Shown one piece after another: positions 24,000 through 32,409 of a stretch of DNA of 64,000 bases. Under the pieces are notes generated by a model. That model was not told the origin of the DNA. It did no database searches and saw nothing but the letters and a program-made list of their open reading frames with translations. Both the position numbers and the translations under genes were made by a program. The stretch's first letter is position 1, and each line of letters begins with the position of its first letter. Source of the stretch: Pseudonocardia sp. T1-2H (GTDB taxonomy: Bacteria; Actinomycetota; Actinomycetes; Mycobacteriales; Pseudonocardiaceae); contig NZ_JBBPCL010000001.1 in the NCBI RefSeq assembly GCF_038039215.1, positions 6,138,001 through 6,202,000 of the forward strand, read 5' to 3'.

Positions 24000-24959
24000 G
24001 TGACCGTCACCCGCGAGGAGCACCACCAGGACGTCCTCGCGCAGTACGCGCCGGCGCCGGGCTCGACCCGTCGGATCGTCGCCGACCTCGCGTTCTGCCG
24101 GATCGGGGCCGGCAGGTACCGGGGCGAGCGCGGGATCGAGGTGCGGCTCGGCGGGCGTCGGGTCGGCGAGCTGACGCACCGGATGTCCGAACGCTATGCG
24201 GGCACGGTCGGGGCAGTGCTCGGGAGCGGGCGGCGGCCGGACTGCGAGGCCCTGGTGAAGCGCGGCGGCCGCGGGTTCGAGGTGGAGCTGTGGCTACCGG
24301 ACGCGGCGGATCCGGCCCCGACGGCCGGGGCCCCGGTCGAGCCGGTGACGGACCGGTTGCCGCAGGTCCCCGGCCCGCCCGCCCCCTCGACGGCCGTACT
24401 CCCTCGGCAAGGCGGCCGCCCCGGCCAGGCCTCGGTACTCGCCGGGTCGGGCCCGGTAGTCGCCGGGTCGGGCCCTGCCGCGCCCGGCGGGAGCCGGCCG
24501 ACCTCGTCGAGGCCGGGGATCGTCCTGGAGCCTCGCCGCCGCCGGCTGCGGAAACCGCACTGGACGGCGGCGAGCGCCGTGGGCGTGGTGCTGCTGGCGA
24601 TCGGGATCGGGGCGGGGGACGGCGGGGAGGACCCCAAGGCGGAGGTGTCCGCGAAGACGAGCACGACGCTGCCGGATCCGACGCCCGTCCCGGAGGTCCC
24701 GGTCGCCGCGACGCCGACCCGGGCACCGTCGGTGGCCGCGGAGCGGGTCGCCCCCACCACGACGCGGGCGCGGGCGGCCGCGCCGCCGACCATCACGCGC
24801 GCGGCCGCACCGGCGGGCTGCAGCCCGAACTACAGCGGCTGCCTCCCGATCACGGACGACCTGAACTGCGCGGACATCACCGGCACGGTCCAGGTCCTCG
24901 GCAGGGACGTCTACAGGCTGGACGGCGACGGTGACGGCTACGCCTGCAATAGCAGCTGA
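24000..24959 (+). CDS. Membrane-anchored protein with HIRAN-like N-terminus and Excalibur-type calcium-binding C-terminus
   Basis: The 319-residue protein has three parts. The N-terminal ~100 residues (EHHQDVLAQYAP, ADLAFCRIGAG, RGIEVRLGGRRVGELTHRMS) resemble a HIRAN-type domain; this is my inference. A proline-rich linker follows, then one membrane span near residue 190-205, then a Thr/Pro/Ala-rich extracytoplasmic stretch. The end, DLNCADITGTV then RLDGDGDGYAC, is an Excalibur-like motif with a DxDxDG calcium loop and paired cysteines. A paralogue lies 0.8 kb downstream. Aligning the two suggests the true start is the ATG at 23932 and that one base is missing between there and 24000. Function unknown. 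Confidence 0.7.
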   Translation: MTVTREEHHQDVLAQYAPAPGSTRRIVADLAFCRIGAGRYRGERGIEVRLGGRRVGELTHRMSERYAGTVGAVLGSGRRPDCEALVKRGGRGFEVELWLPDAADPAPTAGAPVEPVTDRLPQVPGPPAPSTAVLPRQGGRPGQASVLAGSGPVVAGSGPAAPGGSRPTSSRPGIVLEPRRRRLRKPHWTAASAVGVVLLAIGIGAGDGGEDPKAEVSAKTSTTLPDPTPVPEVPVAATPTRAPSVAAERVAPTTTRARAAAPPTITRAAAPAGCSPNYSGCLPITDDLNCADITGTVQVLGRDVYRLDGDGDGYACNSS

Positions 24960-25183
24960 TCACCGGTCGAACATCCAGCGGCCCGGTTCCTCCCACGGCC
25001 CGCCCAGGTAGCGCCATGTGTGCGGGGACCTCGCGTGCGCCCCGGCACGTCAGGGTGGAGAAGGCGACCGCGGCGTTGCGCCCGACACCGGGTACGGACG
25101 TCGCGCAGCGCCGCACCGGCCTGCGGGAACGTGCGCAGGACTTCGCCAAGGCCGTGCCGGGCCGAGCCGGGCCCGCCCGAGCC
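24960..25183. other. Intergenic region with a possible gene remnant
   Basis: On the minus strand, the 29 codons ending at the TGA at 24960-24962 encode a natural-looking C-terminus (TWRYLGGPWEEPGRWMFDR), but an in-frame stop cuts it off upstream. It may be the tail of a decayed gene. Nothing else is recognisable. Confidence 0.3.
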
Positions 25184-25588
25184 TCACTGCTCGAGCACCC
25201 GTTTGAGCGTCCGCAGGTCCCCCGCGACCGCCTCGACGTCCGCCGCGAACTCCGCATCGCCCACCCCGGGCCGCCGCTGCACGGTGAACACGAGGTCCGA
25301 GCCGGACCCGTTCGGGACGACGCGCATCGGGTTCGTGACGACCTCGCCGGACGGCAGCTCGACGTCGTGATCCAGGACACCCCACGGGTTCGGCGCGGCG
25401 AACGTCACCGCCACCCGGCCCATCGGGGAGTCCGCGAACCAGCGCCCGTCGACGCGCTCCATGCTCCCGGCGAGCCCGGCCGCCCACACGGGCAGATGCA
25501 CGGGATCCGCGACGTACTCCCGGACCCGCTCGGGCCTGCGCGCGATGTAGACGCCCACGTGGCGGGACGTGCTGTCCGGTGTGGTCAT
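25184..25588 (-). CDS. SRPBCC-family (START-like) protein
   Basis: The 134-residue protein matches small SRPBCC/polyketide-cyclase-like proteins: an N-terminal strand and helix (GVYIARRPERVREYVADP), WAAGLAGSMERVDGRWFADSPMG, NPWGVLDHDVELPSGEVV, and a long C-terminal helix ending DLRTLKRVLEQ. The fold encloses a hydrophobic cavity for a lipid or small ligand, but no activity can be assigned. It sits between the two HIRAN-like paralogues on the opposite strand and starts with ATG at 25588. Confidence 0.75.
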   Translation of the reverse strand: MTTPDSTSRHVGVYIARRPERVREYVADPVHLPVWAAGLAGSMERVDGRWFADSPMGRVAVTFAAPNPWGVLDHDVELPSGEVVTNPMRVVPNGSGSDLVFTVQRRPGVGDAEFAADVEAVAGDLRTLKRVLEQ

Positions 25589-25720
25589 GGCTGGTGTCTA
25601 TCAAGCATCGACGGACCGTGACGGTCCGGCGACGTACGGTTCGTCCGATCGGTAACGAAACGGCGTCGACGGCGATCAAGGACATGGCCCCCGTTCGCTC
25701 CCCGCATCGGAGTTCACCCC

Positions 25721-26850
25721 ATGTCTTCCGCCCCCGGCCTGGCCGTGCTCGAGCCACGCCGCACCATCCTCGTCACCCAGGTCGAGGACCATCAGGACAT
25801 CCTCGCCCCCCACGCGCCCGTCGGCTCCGAGCGCCACGACGTCCTCGTCGAGCTGGCGTTCTGCACCGTCTCCGCAGGCATGTACGCGGGCAGCCGCGGC
25901 ATCGAGGTCCGCCTGGACGGGTACCGCGTCGGCGAGCCACCCCGACGATGTCGCACCGCTACGCGGAGCTCCTCGAACAGGTCTACGCCGCCGGCCAGCA
26001 GCCCGGCGCGGAGGCCGTCGTCAAGCACGGCCCGCGCGGCGTGGAGATGCAGCTGCGGCTCCCGGTCCTCGACGAGTCCGAGGAACCGACGCGGATGACC
26101 CCGGTCGTCGAGCCGCTCACGTCGCACGTCGAGGACCTTCCGCAGCAGAACCAGGGGTCGGACCTCGGCTTCGTCCCCGCCCAGCAGGCCGAAGGCGCCT
26201 GGATGCAGCAGGACCCGTGGCCCGAGCCCGAGACGGTGACGGGCTACGCCGGCCCGTACGAGCCCGGCTACGACGCGTTCCACGACGACCGCGCCGGCGC
26301 GGTGGCCCCCGCGCCCCGCCGGTTCGAGCGCGGGCGACTCGGCAGGTCGGCCTGGATCGCCGCGGGAGCGGCGGCGGCCGTGCTGATCGGTGTCGCGGTC
26401 CTGGTGACCAGCGGCGGGGGCGACGAGCCCACCTCGTTCTCGGCGTCCACCACGCTGCCCAGCCGGGCCACGCCGGCCACGACCGCGCCCGTGCCGACGA
26501 CCACCACGGCCGTTCCGGCCGAGACGACGCAGGCCGAGGCGGCCGCCACCACCCGGCGGCGCGCGGCCGGGCAGCTCACGCTGACGGTGGCGCCGGCGCC
26601 GCGGGCCTCGGTCAGCCCGGCACCGGCACCCGCCGCACCGGCACCGACCGGCGGGCTCCTCCCCCGCTCGGGTGCCACCGGAGGCACCGGCGAAACCGGT
26701 GGCCCGGGAGGCACCGGGGAGCCCGCTGGCGGCGCGGGCGGAACCAGCGAGACCCCGACCGACTGCCCGGACACCGCGACCGGCGGGGGCACCAGCCAGA
26801 GCCCGGGGCCGATCCAGATGCAGCCGACCTGCACCTCCGCCGCCAGCTGA
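25721..26850 (+). CDS. Second HIRAN-like membrane-anchored protein, single-base frameshift
   Basis: This is a paralogue of the gene at 24000. The first 70 codons (VEDHQDILAPHAP, VELAFCTVSAGMYAGSRGIEVRLDGYRVGE) and the next frame (MSHRYAELLEQVYAAGQQPGAEAVVKHG onward) join into one protein if a single T is restored after 25937, giving GELTPTMSHRY like its paralogue. The full protein would be about 377 residues: HIRAN-like domain, acidic Gln/Pro linker, one membrane span (WIAAGAAAAVLIGVAVLV), then a long Thr/Pro and Gly-rich outer segment. Unlike the paralogue it lacks the DxDxDG motif and ends in a short two-cysteine tail. The ATG at 25721 follows a CGGAG site. Confidence 0.65.
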
Positions 26851-26879
26851 CCCTCCTCCCGCCGGCAGCGGCTCCTCCC

Positions 26880-27200
26880 GGCCCACGGGGGGACGCTGCC
26901 GGACCTTCCCCGGCGACGTCCCGACCACCTGCCTGAACGCCCGGCTGAACGCCGCCTCCGAGCGGTAGCCGAGCGTCCCCGCGAGCTGCGCGACCGTCGC
27001 GTCCCCGTTCTGCAGCCGGTCCCGCGCGACGTGCATCCGCCAGCGCGTCACGTACGCCATGACCGGCTCCCCGACGAGCTCGGTGAACCGCGCCGCGAAG
27101 GACGAGCGGGACAGGGCCAGTTCCGCGGCGAGCGACGCGACCGTCCAGTCCCGCGCCGGGCCCGTCGCCGTGCTCCAACAACGCATAGCGGTCGTCCCGA
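26880..27200 (-). pseudogene. AraC-family regulator remnant (C-terminal HTH only)
   Basis: A minus-strand frame encodes a full AraC double helix-turn-helix: WTVASLAAELALSRSSF, ARFTELVGEPVMAYVTRWRM, and GYRSEAAFSRAFRQVVGTSP. The cupin-type sensor domain that normally precedes it is absent; only a short stretch resembling the linker (DDRYALLEHGDGP) survives, in a different frame. The stop codon expected after GTSPGKVRQR is also missing, so the frame runs on antisense through the neighbouring gene. Loss at both ends marks it as a decayed gene rather than a single sequence error. The 522-bp stretch from 26851 to 27372 holds nothing else. Confidence 0.65.
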
Positions 27201-27372
27201 CCACGCTCGCCGAGTTCGTGCCCGCACTGCTCCGCGAGGCCGGGGAGCCCGTCCGGGCCGTCGGCCGCTCCGCCGAGACGTCGACGGCGCCACGACCCTG
27301 CTGGCCACGGGCCCGGGCTGAGAGCGAGGTCTCCCGGACCGGGGATGGCCACTCCGCCTCCCGGGAGGCAGA

Positions 27373-27705
27373 GTGGACCCCCGGTCCGCTTCCCCGGACC
27401 GTCTCGTATCGGACGACCCCGGGGAAGACGTGCAGCACGAGCAGCGGCGCTATGCCGCGCTACGCGCGGACCAGGAGACCATCGCCCGGGCGGCCGCCTG
27501 GCTGCGACACGACGCCGTCCAGTCGCAGTACGCCGGGCTGAGCCGCCAGGAGTACGCGTTCGGGATGGCGTCCCTGCTGGACGTCGTCGCGATCAACCTC
27601 GCGGACCTGCCGCCGTCGCTGCGGGACCACGCCGTCCGGGTCTGCCGGACGATGCTGGGGGACCGGATGGACATGCCCGCCACGAGACGGACCCGACGCC
27701 GTTGA
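27373..27705 (+). CDS. Small hypothetical protein (110 aa)
   Basis: I do not recognise this family. The protein is soluble, helix-rich and mildly charged, with a central segment YAALRADQETIARAAAWLR, SRQEYAFGMASLLDVVA and LADLPPSLRDHAVRVCRTML that has a normal protein composition and the codon bias of a real gene. The Arg-rich tail is probably disordered. A GTG at 27373 is used here; shorter starts are possible. It is divergent from the AraC remnant. Confidence 0.55.
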   Translation: MDPRSASPDRLVSDDPGEDVQHEQRRYAALRADQETIARAAAWLRHDAVQSQYAGLSRQEYAFGMASLLDVVAINLADLPPSLRDHAVRVCRTMLGDRMDMPATRRTRRR

Positions 27706-27721
27706 GCTGCGGAAGCACCAG

Positions 27722-27770
27722 TTGTCCACAGCTGTGGACGGACGTGTGGGCAACTCGAACGCGCGTTCGA
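27722..27770. promoter_or_regulatory. DnaA-box-like sequence and two perfect palindromes
   Basis: TTGTCCACA (27722-27730) equals the preferred actinobacterial DnaA box and is part of the perfect palindrome GTCCACAGCTGTGGAC (27724-27739). A second perfect 16-bp palindrome, TCGAACGCGCGTTCGA, follows at 27755-27770. They lie between two convergent genes, so they may serve as terminator stems, or bind protein. Confidence 0.45.
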
Positions 27771-27783
27771 TGTCGCCCTCTCC

Positions 27784-28773
27784 TCAGAGCTCGGCCGGCC
27801 CTTCCTGGGGATGCGTCCCCAGCTGCTCGGCCACCGCGCCCATGATGTCCTGCACCGCGATCGTGTCCGCCAACGGCATCACCGCGCTCTCGGTCCGACC
27901 TGCGGTGATGCACTCCGTGACCTCGATGAGCTCGTGCGAGTACCCGCCGCCGAGTGGTGGCCGGACGATCGTCTCCGGCTCGTGACCTTCGCGCTGCAGC
28001 AGGATCGCGGACGGGTGGTGGAAGCGCGGGAGCACCTCGATCCACCCCCGGGTGCCGACCACTCGCGCCATCCCCGGGGTCTGACAGCGCATCGAGGCGA
28101 ACGTCGTGGCGGTCCGGCCGTCCGGGTAACCGAGCAGGACGGACTCCTCGACGTCGACGCCGCCCGCGTCCACCACCCCGTGCGCGTGCACCGTGTCCGG
28201 CGTCCCCAGCACCATCTGCGCGAACGAGAGCGGGTAGACGGTCAGGTCGAACACGGCCCCGCCACCGAGCGCAACGGAGAAGTACCGGTCGCTCGGGTCC
28301 GCGTTCTGCTTCGCGCCGAGCTCCACCTGCACGGCCGCCACGTCGCCGATCGCCCCGTCCGCGATCAGCTCCCGCATCCGGACGACGGCCGGCTGGAACC
28401 GCGTCCACATCGCCTCCATGACGAAGATCCCGCGCTCCCGGGCGAGGCCCACGACCTCCCGGGTGGCCTCGGGCGTCACCGTGAAGGCCTTCTCGACCAG
28501 CAGCGCCTTGCCGGCCCGCAGGGCGGCGAGGGCGATCGCGCGGTGGTGCGGGTGCGGGGTCGCGACGTACAGGACGTCGACCGCCGGATCGTCGAGGATC
28601 GCCTGGTAGGAGCCGTACGCGGTGCCGATGCCGTGCTCGGCGGCGAACGACGTCGCCCGCTCCTTGGAGCGCGAGGCGACGGCCACCACCTCCGCCCCGG
28701 GGACGTACGGGAAGTCCCGGACCACCTTCGCCGCGATGCGGCCCGGGCCGACGATCCCCCAGCGGACGGTCAT
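27784..28773 (-). CDS. Gfo/Idh/MocA-family NAD(P)-dependent oxidoreductase
   Basis: The 329-residue protein has the N-terminal Rossmann motif WGIVGPGRIA, the DVLYVATPHPHHRAIALAALRAGKALLVEKAF stretch containing the catalytic-lysine motif (EKAF instead of the usual EKP), and the GGGAVFDLTVYPL loop of the substrate domain. Members oxidise or reduce sugars, inositols or trans-dihydrodiols; the dimeric dihydrodiol dehydrogenase branch looks closest. Its ATG directly abuts the TGA of the upstream POT transporter gene, so the two form an operon and the transporter may bring in its substrate. Confidence 0.85.
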   Translation of the reverse strand: MTVRWGIVGPGRIAAKVVRDFPYVPGAEVVAVASRSKERATSFAAEHGIGTAYGSYQAILDDPAVDVLYVATPHPHHRAIALAALRAGKALLVEKAFTVTPEATREVVGLARERGIFVMEAMWTRFQPAVVRMRELIADGAIGDVAAVQVELGAKQNADPSDRYFSVALGGGAVFDLTVYPLSFAQMVLGTPDTVHAHGVVDAGGVDVEESVLLGYPDGRTATTFASMRCQTPGMARVVGTRGWIEVLPRFHHPSAILLQREGHEPETIVRPPLGGGYSHELIEVTECITAGRTESAVMPLADTIAVQDIMGAVAEQLGTHPQEGPAEL

Positions 28774-30249
28774 TCAGCGCACTCCTTCCATGAGCCGGCG
28801 CAGCACCGGCGCGAGCAGGGCCACCACGGCCCCGACGATGATCGCGACGGCCCCGAGGACGCCGAAGTACGGCACCTCCGACTCCGCCGAGTAGTACCCC
28901 GCGAGCGTGCCCGAGAGCGCCGAGCCCAACGCGACCGACAGGAAGAACAGCGCCACCATCTGCGTCCGGAAGGCCTCGGGCGCCAGCTTCGTGGACAGCG
29001 ACAGGCCCACCGGCGAGATCAGCAGCTCGGCGATGGTGAACACGAACAGGATCCCGACCAGGCCGAGCAGCGGCGCGCTCGCCGGGCCGCCGCCGACCAT
29101 CGGCAGGAACAGCAGGAACGCGACGCCCATGATCGCGGTGCCGAGCGCGAACTTGACCGGTGTCGACGGCTGGCGCGGGCCGAGTTTCGTCCACAGCGCC
29201 GCGAACGCCCCGGACAGCACGATGATGAACACCGGGTTGATCGACTGCACCCAGGACACGGGCATCTCCCAGCCGAACAGCGAGCGGTCCAGCCGGGAGT
29301 CCGAGTAGAGGGTGACGACGGTGAACTGCTGCTGGTAGAGCGACCAGAACACCGCGCTGGCGATCCACAGCGGGATGAACGCGAGCACCCGGCGGCGCTC
29401 GATCCGGGTGATCCGGCGGCTGGCGAGGATGAGGACGAAGTACCCCACCGCGGCGACGACGGTGACGCCGACGACGATCGCGTTCAGCCGGTCCGCACGC
29501 AGCACCCCGGTGAGCCCCAGCACCACGATGACGACGACACCCGCGAGCGCGACGCCCGCCGCGACCAGCCGCTCCCTGCCCGCCAACGGTGCGGGGACCT
29601 CGGCCGCGGAGCGGGGCAGCCGGCGTCGGCCGACCGTGTACTGGGCGAGCCCGAGCGCCATGCCGAGCGCGGCGAGGCCGAACCCGTAGTGGAAGCCCAG
29701 CGTGGTCTGCAGCAACCCGGTGAGCAGCGGCCCGAGCAGCGCGCCCAGGTTGATGCCCAGGTAGAACAGGGAGAAGCCGGCGTCGCGGCGCTCGTCGCCC
29801 TCGGCGTAGAGGCTGCCGACCAGCGAGGTGGCGGTGGCCTTGATCCCGCCGCTGCCGAGCGCGACGAGCACCAGCCCGACGCCGACCCCCGCGAGTCCGG
29901 GGAGCACGGCGAGCGCAATGTGCCCGGCCATCACCAGCACGGCACTGAAGAACAGGGTGCGTTCGGCACCGAGGAGCCGGTCCGCGATCCAGGCCCCGGC
30001 GACCGTCGAGAGGTAGACGAGCCCGCCGTAGGCGCCGATGATGCCGGTGGCGGTGGTCTCGTCGATCCCCAGGCCGCCCTCGGCGGTGGAGTAGATCAGG
30101 TAGAGCAGCAGGATGCCCTGCATCCCGTAGAACGAGAACCGCTCCCACAACTCGACGCCGAACAGGGTGGCCAGCGGGCGCGGCTGCCCGAAGAACGTCG
30201 GCCCGGAGTACGGCGAGGCGGTGCGGTCGAGCTCGGTCACGGCGGCCAC
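28774..30249 (-). CDS. POT/PTR2-family proton-dependent peptide transporter
   Basis: The 491-residue integral membrane protein has about 14 spans and the POT signatures: the ELWERFSFYGMQGILLLYL motif in helix 1, SGGIKATATSLVGSLYAEGDERRDAGFSLFYLGINLGALLG-type PTR2 motif in helices 4-5, and an Arg/Tyr-rich second half (FWSLYQQQFT). It would import di- and tripeptides with protons. The GTG at 30249 lies directly on the GGTGGAAGG site; the GTG at 30240 is better spaced and gives VTELDRTASPYSG. The gene leads an operon with the Gfo/Idh/MocA gene. Confidence 0.88.
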   Translation of the reverse strand: MAAVTELDRTASPYSGPTFFGQPRPLATLFGVELWERFSFYGMQGILLLYLIYSTAEGGLGIDETTATGIIGAYGGLVYLSTVAGAWIADRLLGAERTLFFSAVLVMAGHIALAVLPGLAGVGVGLVLVALGSGGIKATATSLVGSLYAEGDERRDAGFSLFYLGINLGALLGPLLTGLLQTTLGFHYGFGLAALGMALGLAQYTVGRRRLPRSAAEVPAPLAGRERLVAAGVALAGVVVIVVLGLTGVLRADRLNAIVVGVTVVAAVGYFVLILASRRITRIERRRVLAFIPLWIASAVFWSLYQQQFTVVTLYSDSRLDRSLFGWEMPVSWVQSINPVFIIVLSGAFAALWTKLGPRQPSTPVKFALGTAIMGVAFLLFLPMVGGGPASAPLLGLVGILFVFTIAELLISPVGLSLSTKLAPEAFRTQMVALFFLSVALGSALSGTLAGYYSAESEVPYFGVLGAVAIIVGAVVALLAPVLRRLMEGVR

Positions 30250-30290
30250 CCTTCCACCGCGGGGGGCGACCGGCCGCGCGGGGTTGGTCC

Positions 30291-30343
30291 GGCGCTCGAG
30301 TGGCTCGAGCGGCGCGGGGTGGCGCTCGAGCCACTCGAGCGCC
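30291..30343 (-). terminator. Very long perfect hairpin between marR and the POT transporter gene
   Basis: A perfect 21-bp stem (30291-30311 with 30323-30343) and 11-nt loop start 2 bp after the marR stop codon and end 41 bp before the transporter start. Both genes are on the minus strand. Each arm contains CTCGAG twice. It most likely ends the marR transcript. Confidence 0.75.
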
Positions 30344-30345
30344 GT

Positions 30346-30837
30346 TCAGAGGCGCCGGTAGCCCGGGTGGACCCCGGGCGTCAGGTCGTGCTCGGCAGCG
30401 AGCCTGGCGAGCAGCGCCCGCAGGGCCTCGCGCTCCTGCGGCTCGAGCGCCCCGCAGATCGCCTCGTCGTGGGCGCGGGCGACCTCGCCGATCCGCCGCA
30501 GCAGCTTCTCCCCCTCCTCGGTGAGATGCAGCGCGTGCAGCCGGCGGTCGTCCGGGTTGCGGCGGCGCTCGACGAGCCCCCGCTCGTCCAGCCCGTCGAC
30601 CAGCGTGACGAGCCGGCTCGGCGGCGTCCCGAGGAGCGTCGCCAGCGCCTGCTGGGACCGGCCGGGCTGCGCGGCGATCGCCCGGAGCAGGCCGGTCTGC
30701 GGCGGCGTCAGGTCGAGCTCGGCGATCCGCTCGGCGAAGCGGCCCGCGGCGTAGGCCCCCAGCTGGGCCAGCAGGAAGGCCGATCCCGGCCCGGAGTCCG
30801 GGGTGCGGTCGGTCGTGGTCGGCACGAGCAGAACCAT
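30346..30837 (-). CDS. MarR-family transcriptional regulator
   Basis: The 163-residue protein is a MarR winged helix regulator: LGAYAAGRFAERIAELDLTPPQTGLLRAI, the recognition region QALATLLGTPPSRLVTLVDGLDERGLVERRRNPDDRRLHALHLTEEG and a C-terminal dimerisation helix. The ATG at 30837 lacks a Shine-Dalgarno site, but a TATGAT -10 (minus strand, 30850-30855) ends 12 bp before it, so the leader is very short or absent. It is divergent from a membrane-protein gene with overlapping promoters, and probably regulates both itself and that gene. Confidence 0.85.
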   Translation of the reverse strand: MVLLVPTTTDRTPDSGPGSAFLLAQLGAYAAGRFAERIAELDLTPPQTGLLRAIAAQPGRSQQALATLLGTPPSRLVTLVDGLDERGLVERRRNPDDRRLHALHLTEEGEKLLRRIGEVARAHDEAICGALEPQEREALRALLARLAAEHDLTPGVHPGYRRL

Positions 30838-30842
30838 ACCCG

Positions 30843-30871
30843 TTGACAAATCATATACGCAGAAGAACGAT
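30843..30871 (+). promoter_or_regulatory. Overlapping divergent promoters of marR and a membrane-protein gene
   Basis: Plus strand: TTGACA (30843-30848), 17 bp, AACGAT (30866-30871). Minus strand: -10 TATGAT at 30850-30855. The two overlap, so one bound regulator could block both. This short stretch is much more AT-rich than its surroundings. Confidence 0.55.
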
Positions 30872-30905
30872 TCTGTTCAGTAACGAGTTCACCGAGGAGG
30901 AACCC

Positions 30906-31586
30906 ATGATCGTCACGGCACCCACCCCGGTCCGGCGAGCCCGCCAGGGCGGCCCACCCCTGATCGTCCCTGCGCTGGCGTTCACCGGCCTGACCGTCGC
31001 GGGCGCCGTGATCGGCGGCGGTGGGCCGCGGCCGGATTCGACCGCGGCCGAGGTCCTCGCCTACGCCACCAGGCACGCGGGCGCGATGAACCTCGGCGCC
31101 GCGCTGCTCTTCGGCTCGGCGTTTCCACTGGTCGTGTACGCGGCGACGGCGTTGCGACGGCTCCGGCGCCTCGGCGTCGCCGCGCCCGGTCCGCTCATGG
31201 GGCTCGCCGGCGCGGTCCTCGCCGCGGGTTCACTGATGACCAGTGCCCTGACGAGCTGGGCGGCGGCGCAGACCGCGAGCCTCGGCGACCCCGCCCTGGC
31301 CCGCCTGCTGGCCACCCTGTGGTTCGCGACCGGTGGCGTGGGCTTCGTCGCGCCGTTCGGCCTGCTGCTCGTCGGCGTCGCCGTGCCGGCGCTGGTCCTG
31401 AAGCTGCTGCCGCGCCCACTCGCGTGGGCCGGTCTCGTCGTCGGGGTTCTCGCCATGCTGAGCACGTTCGCCCTGCTCACAGGCCTGCTCTACCCGCTGC
31501 TACCCGTCGGCCGGTTCGGTGGGGTCCTGTTCCTGGTCGCCGTCGCGGCGCTGCTCCCGCAGTCCGCCCGCCGCAGGGAGGCCTGA
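30906..31586 (+). CDS. Hypothetical membrane protein next to marR
   Basis: The 226-residue protein has about six hydrophobic segments (for example LIVPALAFTGLTVAGAVIGG, FGSAFPLVVYAATAL, GFVAPFGLLLVGVAVPALVL) and no recognised catalytic motif. It looks like a DUF4386-type membrane protein, a family often found beside MarR or TetR regulators. The ATG at 30906 has a GAGGAGGAA site. The shared promoter with marR suggests it is the regulator's target. The LLM gene that follows begins one base after its stop. Confidence 0.6.
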   Translation: MIVTAPTPVRRARQGGPPLIVPALAFTGLTVAGAVIGGGGPRPDSTAAEVLAYATRHAGAMNLGAALLFGSAFPLVVYAATALRRLRRLGVAAPGPLMGLAGAVLAAGSLMTSALTSWAAAQTASLGDPALARLLATLWFATGGVGFVAPFGLLLVGVAVPALVLKLLPRPLAWAGLVVGVLAMLSTFALLTGLLYPLLPVGRFGGVLFLVAVAALLPQSARRREA

Positions 31587-31587
31587 G

Positions 31588-32409
31588 GTGCAGGACTTCC
31601 GCTTCGGCGCCATCGAGGCGCCCCACGGCACGACCGAGGACTGGCTCGTCACCGCCCGCCGAGCCGTCGACCTGGGGTTCTCGACACTGCTCACGCCGGA
31701 CGGCACGCAGCAGCACGCCCCGTTCCCGGCGCTCGCCGCCGCGTCCACGGTGCCGGGCCTGCGGCTCGGCACCTTCGTGCTCGCCGCCCCGCTCCGGCCG
31801 CCGCGTTCCGCGGCCTGGGAGGGTCACACCCTGTCGGTGCTGTCCGGGGGCCGGTTCGAGTTCGGCATCGGCACCGGACGACCCGACGCCCGCGCCGAGG
31901 CCGAGGCCTTCGGCCTGCCCTGGGGCACCGGGGCGGAGCGGCTGTCGATGGTCCGGGAGACCGTCGCGCACCTGCGGAAGCTCGACGCCCGAGGAGATCG
32001 GCAGGGACAGCGCACGCCGGTCCTGATCGCCGCTGGCGGTCCGCGGGCCCTCGCCCTCGCCGCCGAGGAGGCGGACATCGTCACGCTGGCCGCGCCGCCG
32101 CTGACGCCGCGTGCGGAGGTCGCCCGGATGTCCGCCGACCTGCGGGAGCGGGCCGGCGCCCGGGACCTCGAGATCGCGATGAACCTGTTCGTCGTCGGGA
32201 CGGAGGTGCCGCCCTGGACCAGGCGGTTCCTCGGCGTCGACCCCGCCACGCTCGACGAACGCGAGTCCCTGGCGGTGCTCCGCGGCACCCCGCGGCAGAT
32301 GGCGGACGAGCTGGAGCGCCGCCGCGAGGAGCTCGGCGTGACCTACTTCGTGAGCAGCGCGAGCTACGGCGAGGCGCTCGCGCCGGTCGTCGAGCTGCTC
32401 ACCCGGTGA
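31588..32409 (+). CDS. LLM-class flavin-dependent oxidoreductase (short form)
   Basis: The 273-residue protein is a compact luciferase-like oxidoreductase: VDLGFSTLLTPDGT, GLRLGTFVLAAPLRPP, LSGGRFEFGIGTGRPDA, VLIAAGGPRALALAAEEADIV and a closing VTYFVSSASYGEALAPVVELL. This subgroup commonly uses cofactor F420 rather than FMN; that is a family-level inference. The start is a GTG at 31588 just after the stop of the membrane-protein gene, so it belongs to the marR-linked operon. Its 3' end overlaps the convergent thpR gene by 11 bp. Confidence 0.82.
   Translation: MQDFRFGAIEAPHGTTEDWLVTARRAVDLGFSTLLTPDGTQQHAPFPALAAASTVPGLRLGTFVLAAPLRPPRSAAWEGHTLSVLSGGRFEFGIGTGRPDARAEAEAFGLPWGTGAERLSMVRETVAHLRKLDARGDRQGQRTPVLIAAGGPRALALAAEEADIVTLAAPPLTPRAEVARMSADLRERAGARDLEIAMNLFVVGTEVPPWTRRFLGVDPATLDERESLAVLRGTPRQMADELERRREELGVTYFVSSASYGEALAPVVELLTR

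Noticed and set aside
26880..27438. Intact AraC regulator gene
   Set aside because: The sensor domain is absent and the normal stop codon is missing, so only the DNA-binding part remains.
27593..30334. Long Arg/Pro/Gly-rich frames on both strands across the Gfo/Idh/MocA and POT genes
   Set aside because: They lack family motifs and overlap two well-supported genes completely.
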